Below, one piece after another: positions 31,279 through 34,645 of a stretch of 34,645 nucleotides of DNA. The notes beneath the pieces are model-generated. The model was given only the letters and a program-made list of their open reading frames with translations. It made no database searches and had not been told where the DNA came from. Source of the DNA: Myxococcales bacterium (GTDB lineage: Bacteria > Myxococcota_A > Polyangia > Polyangiales > Polyangiaceae); assembly GCA_013297655.1 (NCBI GenBank), contig JAAFHV010000077.1:1-34645 (forward strand), written 5' to 3'. The translations under genes were made by a program, and so were the position numbers. Position 1 is the first letter of the stretch; each line of letters starts with the position of its first letter.

Positions 31279-32295
31279 ATGTCGATTCGCGCCGTCGGAC
31301 TCCTCCGTTACCTCCCGATCGACGACCCCGAGTCGCTCCTCGACGTGACGATCGAAGAGCCGACCCCCGGAGACTGGGATCTCGCCGTGAAGGTCGAGGC
31401 GGTCTCGGTGAACCCGGTCGACACCAAGGTGCGCTCGCCGAAAGACAAGGTGGAGACCACGCCGCGGGTGCTCGGGTGGGACGCGGTCGGCACCGTGCAC
31501 GGCAAGGGAAAGCTCGTCGGCGGCTTCGCGGTCGGCGATCGTGTGTACTATGCAGGCAGCATCCTGCGTCCGGGCTGCAACGCGGAGGTCCACCTCGTCG
31601 ACGCCCGCATCGCGGCGAAGGCCCCCGTGAGCCTCGCGCCTCGGGACGCGGCGGCGCTCCCGCTCACGACGCTGACGGCGTGGGAGGGCTTGTTCGACCG
31701 GATGGCGATCGATCCCGGCGGTGCGCACGAGGGCCGCTCCGTGCTGGTGATCGGCGGCGCGGGAGGCGTAGGCTCGATGGTCATTCAGCTCGCGAAGCAG
31801 GCGAAGCTCCGCGTCATCGCGACCGCCTCGCGACCTCTCACGAAGGCCTTCGCGGAGAGTCTCGGCGCCGACCAGATCATCGACCACACGAAGGGGCTCC
31901 GCGCCGGGATCGAGGGCCTCGGGCTCACCGACGTCGACTACGTGTTCGATACGCAGAGCACCGAGGCCTACTGGGACGCGATGGCCGACGTGGTCGCGCC
32001 CGAAGGCCGGGTCGTGGGCATCGTCGAGACGAAGGCGCCACTGTCGCTCGAGCCGTTCCGCGCCAAGAGCGCGTCGTTCTCTTGGGAGCTCATGTTCACC
32101 CGCTCGATGACGGGCCGGAACATGGAGGCCCAGGGCGCGATCCTGACGCGGGTGGCCGCGCTCGTCGACGAGCGCAAAATCGTATCGACGCGCACCGAGA
32201 CGTTGGGACGGATCGACGCCGGCACTCTACGCGCGGCTCATGCGCGCCTCGAGTCGGGGAAGACGCACGGCAAGATCACCCTCGAAGGGTTCTGA
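31279..32295 (+). CDS. Zinc-type alcohol dehydrogenase-like / quinone oxidoreductase family protein
   Basis: A 338-residue medium-chain dehydrogenase/reductase of the zinc-type alcohol dehydrogenase-like subgroup (about 335-340 residues). Visible features are EAVSVNPVDTKVR (42-54), VLGWDAVGTV with a tryptophan-rich entry, LPLTTLTAWEGLFDRM, the Rossmann motif GGAGGVGSMVIQLAK, and VDYVFDT followed by the closing ARLESGKTHGKITLEGF. The structural and catalytic zinc cysteines of classic alcohol dehydrogenases are missing, as in this subgroup. It probably uses NADPH to reduce quinones or enones, but the substrate is unknown. It is divergent from a LysR regulator, which is the likely controller. 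Confidence 0.93.
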   Translation: MSIRAVGLLRYLPIDDPESLLDVTIEEPTPGDWDLAVKVEAVSVNPVDTKVRSPKDKVETTPRVLGWDAVGTVHGKGKLVGGFAVGDRVYYAGSILRPGCNAEVHLVDARIAAKAPVSLAPRDAAALPLTTLTAWEGLFDRMAIDPGGAHEGRSVLVIGGAGGVGSMVIQLAKQAKLRVIATASRPLTKAFAESLGADQIIDHTKGLRAGIEGLGLTDVDYVFDTQSTEAYWDAMADVVAPEGRVVGIVETKAPLSLEPFRAKSASFSWELMFTRSMTGRNMEAQGAILTRVAALVDERKIVSTRTETLGRIDAGTLRAAHARLESGKTHGKITLEGF

Positions 32296-32686
32296 GCGAC
32301 GTTCGAGGCCCCTCCGCCGGCGGTGCGACCACATTGGCCGACCGCGCCGGGCGAACGGGCGCCCATTTCTCGTCGGCCCTCGTCCGCGCCATCCCGCTGC
32401 GGCGTTCTCTCTTCGGTGCCCGGTCGTGGGCGCGGCGGAGGCTACCCGCTCGCCGCGCGCCGCTGGCGCACGCGCGGCAAATTCTCCAGCGAAATCCGCG
32501 CGATCGCCGCGTGGTCGATGTCCTCGAACGGCAGCGGTTCGCCACCGTTCGCGGCCCGATTCCGCTCCGTTACGGGGAGAGGGCAGGCCCCAGGAGCGAT
32601 CGCGCGCCCGCCTGTTCTATGCAATCTGCATATTTCTGACGGGAACCATTCATTGACAGGGGATGGCACGATGTTAGGCGTGCGCG
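32296..32686. other. 391-base region without a confident gene
   Basis: No protein with recognisable features is seen. One minus-strand frame (32442-32669) reads naturally near its end (LPFEDIDHAAIARISLENLPR), which could be a gene remnant or chance. Before the gene at 32687 there is a perfect TTGACA (32653-32658). At 32664-32670 TGGCACG looks like a -24 box, but the matching -12 element is defective. Confidence 0.4.
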
Positions 32687-33502
32687 ATGGCTAACTTCGA
32701 CGCGAAGCGCGTGCACATGCTCGCCACCACCACCGACACCTATCGCGTTCCACTCGAAGATCCGGAGCCCGGCACGTTCGCGGAGCGCGGCACGAGCGCG
32801 GTCGTCAAGACGCTGCATTCGTGGTGGGCGGGGGCGAGGCCGGAGGACGACAGCGCGCTCGAGAAGGCGATTTCGTGGATCGAGACCGCGGAGGAGGCCC
32901 GTGAGTCGCACGGTGACCCCCCGATCCTCTCGGTGTCGCAGCGGCGCGAGGCCCTCGCGATCGCGTATTGGCTCACGGGCGACCGGAACCGCGCGCGCGA
33001 GACGTTCCGCACCGCCGCCGAGGCGGGGATGCAGTACCTCGCCGAGTGCTCGCCGAACGAACGGCGCACCTATGTCGGCCAAGTGCTTCTCCATTGGCTC
33101 GCGGCCGGTGAGCCGGCCGAAGGGCTGCGCGCGGTCGAGGCCCTCGCCGTCCCGCTCCCTCGCGAGGGAGCCCCGGAGCCGCGCGACGCGGCGGGCAACT
33201 CCTTCTCCGACTCGCAGGCGAAGGCCGCGAAGACGTGCGCGGGCCACTTGATCGCAGGGAAGAAGCGTCGCGACGTGAGCGCGGCGATGAAGCGCTTCCT
33301 CACGAGCAACATGGACGCAAAGTGGCTCGGCGCCGGCAACCCGATCAACCCCGCGATCTGGATGTACCTGATTTACGGAATGCTCAGCTCCGTGTCGGAC
33401 GCAGAGCTCGCCCTCTCCTTCGGCTACCGTTACATGCCCAAGGTGAGCCCGCTCGGGCGCATGAAGGGCCTCGTCGAGCGCGGCGAGAAGCTCCTCCCCT
33501 GA
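32687..33502 (+). CDS. Hypothetical helical (TPR-like) protein
   Basis: A 271-residue soluble, mostly alpha-helical protein. The stretches REALAIAYWLTGDRNRARETF and TYVGQVLLHWLAAGEPAEGLRAVEAL look like helix pairs of TPR or related repeats, and the C-terminal third has AIWMYLIYGMLSSVSDAELALSF. No signal peptide is visible. I cannot name a family; helical immunity proteins have a similar style, but no toxin gene is next to it. Start ATG 32687 has no clear Shine-Dalgarno, and ATG 32717 (residue 11) is a possible alternative. It converges with the gene ending at 33542. Confidence 0.75.
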   Translation: MANFDAKRVHMLATTTDTYRVPLEDPEPGTFAERGTSAVVKTLHSWWAGARPEDDSALEKAISWIETAEEARESHGDPPILSVSQRREALAIAYWLTGDRNRARETFRTAAEAGMQYLAECSPNERRTYVGQVLLHWLAAGEPAEGLRAVEALAVPLPREGAPEPRDAAGNSFSDSQAKAAKTCAGHLIAGKKRRDVSAAMKRFLTSNMDAKWLGAGNPINPAIWMYLIYGMLSSVSDAELALSFGYRYMPKVSPLGRMKGLVERGEKLLP

Positions 33503-33541
33503 ACGCGGTCGCACCTCGAACGCGCGCGCGCTCGTCACTCG

Positions 33542-34645
33542 CTATTCGGCGGTGACGATCGCGTAGGTCGGCCTCGGCGCGTCGCTCGCGAGAACGAACG
33601 CCATGCTCGCGCCTCCGATGACGGAGACGACACGAGCTCCGCCGGCGGGCACGACGACGGGGGTGGCTTTGCCTGCCTCGAGGCGATCGAGCGCGCCCTC
33701 GGCCGTTACTCCGAAGAGCGCTCCGTCGTTCGTCTTGGCCAATCGGAGATACGCGCGTCCCTCCGCGATCGTGTCGCGGGTCGCCGGCGTCACCGAACGT
33801 GGGGCAGGGCGCGCGCCTGCTGGCGGCTGCTTGCTCGCGGGGAGCGGCGGCGGCCCCGGAGGCGCGCTCTTCGGCGGTGGGCCGGGCGGTGACCAACGCG
33901 CGACGAACGGAGGCCCACCCGCGTGGGCCAGCACGATCGCGCCGTCTTCCACGAGGCCCCCGAGGAAGATGTTCTGATATCCAAAGATCGGGCCAGGAGC
34001 GAGCTTCCCCGGCTTCGTCGAAAAGCGCTCGATTATCCCCTCTTTCGCGACGACGAACGACGTGCCATCGGGGGCGAGCCCGAGGAACGACTTGAGCGAA
34101 ATCTCGGCCGGACGCATAAAGCAGCGTTTGTCCGGGGGGCAGTCCGAATCGGGGCGCTCTTCGAATAGACCACGATCCGTGCCCGGTCCTTCGACCACGG
34201 TCACCTGCGCGCGGGTGACCGCATAGACGGAGGCACCGAGAGGAACGACCGCCGCTTCGCCGTCGCGTTCGTAGCGCGTAAGGGCTCGTCGCGCCGCGTG
34301 AGCGTAGCTGTCGTAGCTGGAGAGCACCTTGATGGCACCGCCATCGCGTTCGACGAGGCGGACCTTCCAAGGCGAGGGGCTCGTGGCCTCTCCGGGGATG
34401 TGCGCCATCTCTGGCGTAGATTCGATCACCGAGAACCACTCTTTGGTTCCCCGCGCGAACAGGAGCTCGATCCTCGCCAGCGCGCCTTCTGCGAGCGGCA
34501 CGGTGGCGGCCGCGAAGAGGCCCTTCGACACGACGCTCGCGCCGAACGCGACCTCGAGCGACGCGCCGTGAAGTGGGGTTTCCCGGGGTTCCCCTGTCGC
34601 GTCTGCGGCGCGACCACCGGCGGAGAACGCGCGAAGACGTCCGTC
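33542..34645 (-). CDS. Hypothetical protein, 5' end beyond the window
   Basis: The frame is open from the stop at 33542 to the right edge (367 codons visible, plus stop), so the start lies outside. The GTG at 34531 would leave 329 residues with no signal, but the 38 codons upstream remain open and read like protein, so it is treated as partial. The visible part has repeated beta-strand-like segments (VYAVTRAQVTVVEG, DGTSFVVAKEGIIERF, DGAIVLAHAGGPPFVARW, DGALFGVTAEGALDRLE) that could be a beta-propeller, and a Pro-rich insertion near its centre. A Cys pair (CPPDKRC) is present. Function is unknown. Confidence 0.68.
   Translation of the reverse strand, partial: DGRLRAFSAGGRAADATGEPRETPLHGASLEVAFGASVVSKGLFAAATVPLAEGALARIELLFARGTKEWFSVIESTPEMAHIPGEATSPSPWKVRLVERDGGAIKVLSSYDSYAHAARRALTRYERDGEAAVVPLGASVYAVTRAQVTVVEGPGTDRGLFEERPDSDCPPDKRCFMRPAEISLKSFLGLAPDGTSFVVAKEGIIERFSTKPGKLAPGPIFGYQNIFLGGLVEDGAIVLAHAGGPPFVARWSPPGPPPKSAPPGPPPLPASKQPPAGARPAPRSVTPATRDTIAEGRAYLRLAKTNDGALFGVTAEGALDRLEAGKATPVVVPAGGARVVSVIGGASMAFVLASDAPRPTYAIVTAE

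Noticed and set aside
32442-32669. Minus-strand 75-codon frame with a natural-looking end
   Set aside because: No start signal, family or neighbour supports it; kept only as a note for the gap.
32664-32680. Perfect TGGCACG (-24 type) before the gene at 32687
   Set aside because: The -12 position reads GG instead of GC, and a start of transcription would fall inside the start codon.
1-34645. RNA genes, CRISPR arrays, insertion sequences, integrase or phage genes
   Set aside because: None was seen by eye; no cloverleaf with a T-loop, no regularly spaced repeats and no transposase motifs. Short non-coding RNAs cannot be excluded without a covariance model search.

Overview
The window is GC-rich (third codon positions mostly G/C, long spurious open frames on both strands) and looks like chromosomal DNA of a myxobacterium (Myxococcota, probably Polyangia). 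The signs are a high density of lipoproteins with unknown cysteine-rich domains, a Ser/Thr kinase of bacterial PknB type, a sigma-54 response regulator, a hybrid histidine kinase, an MshEN/HD-GYP-like/DUF4388 protein, and MCE-type lipid transport genes. This is inferred from gene content, not from a marker gene. I saw no tRNA, rRNA, CRISPR array, insertion sequence or prophage gene.

Layout. 41-5636: a NamZ-like DUF1343 protein, divergent from an orphan NtrC-type response regulator, then a leftward run of four unrecognised envelope or unknown genes (5636 down to 2740), three of them joined by 4-base ATGA overlaps. 5789-9655: a small lipoprotein, an MshEN/degenerate HD-GYP/DUF4388 protein, uridine kinase and a secreted alpha/beta hydrolase. 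9885-13815: the most striking block. A strong -24/-12 (sigma-54-like) promoter precedes a mono-haem secreted protein, a lipoprotein, a Tat-exported DUF1501-like protein and then a close paralogue of the lipoprotein with its own possible -24/-12 element. 13948-19301: hemC, a small lipoprotein, a large DUF4139 lipoprotein and a PAS hybrid histidine kinase. 19319-22780: a leftward Mla/MCE lipid-transport operon (permease with fused STAS domain, ATPase, MCE protein, auxiliary lipoprotein). 23020-24940: a lipoprotein with three 48-residue cysteine-rich repeats and a C2-like domain, starting at TTG behind a good Shine-Dalgarno, with another -24/-12 element and a strong terminator. 25073-28846: leftward Ser/Thr kinase, lipoprotein, and zinc-ribbon/membrane/cysteine-rich protein. 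28896-32295: two divergent regulator-enzyme pairs (DUF4336/MarR with a perfect palindromic operator; LysR/zinc-type alcohol dehydrogenase). 32687-34645: a helical unknown and an unknown protein running off the right edge.

How they may work together (inference). Much of the window is envelope biology. The -24/-12 elements at 9885, 13085 and 23020 suggest that the mono-haem/DUF1501/lipoprotein cassette and the cysteine-repeat/C2 lipoprotein belong to a sigma-54 regulon. The orphan NtrC-type regulator at 1363 could be an activator of it, but nothing here proves the link. The best candidate for an undescribed system is the 9959-13815 cassette: a compact relative of the DUF1501 plus haem-protein pairs of planctomycetes and myxobacteria, built from short separate parts and carrying a duplicated lipoprotein.
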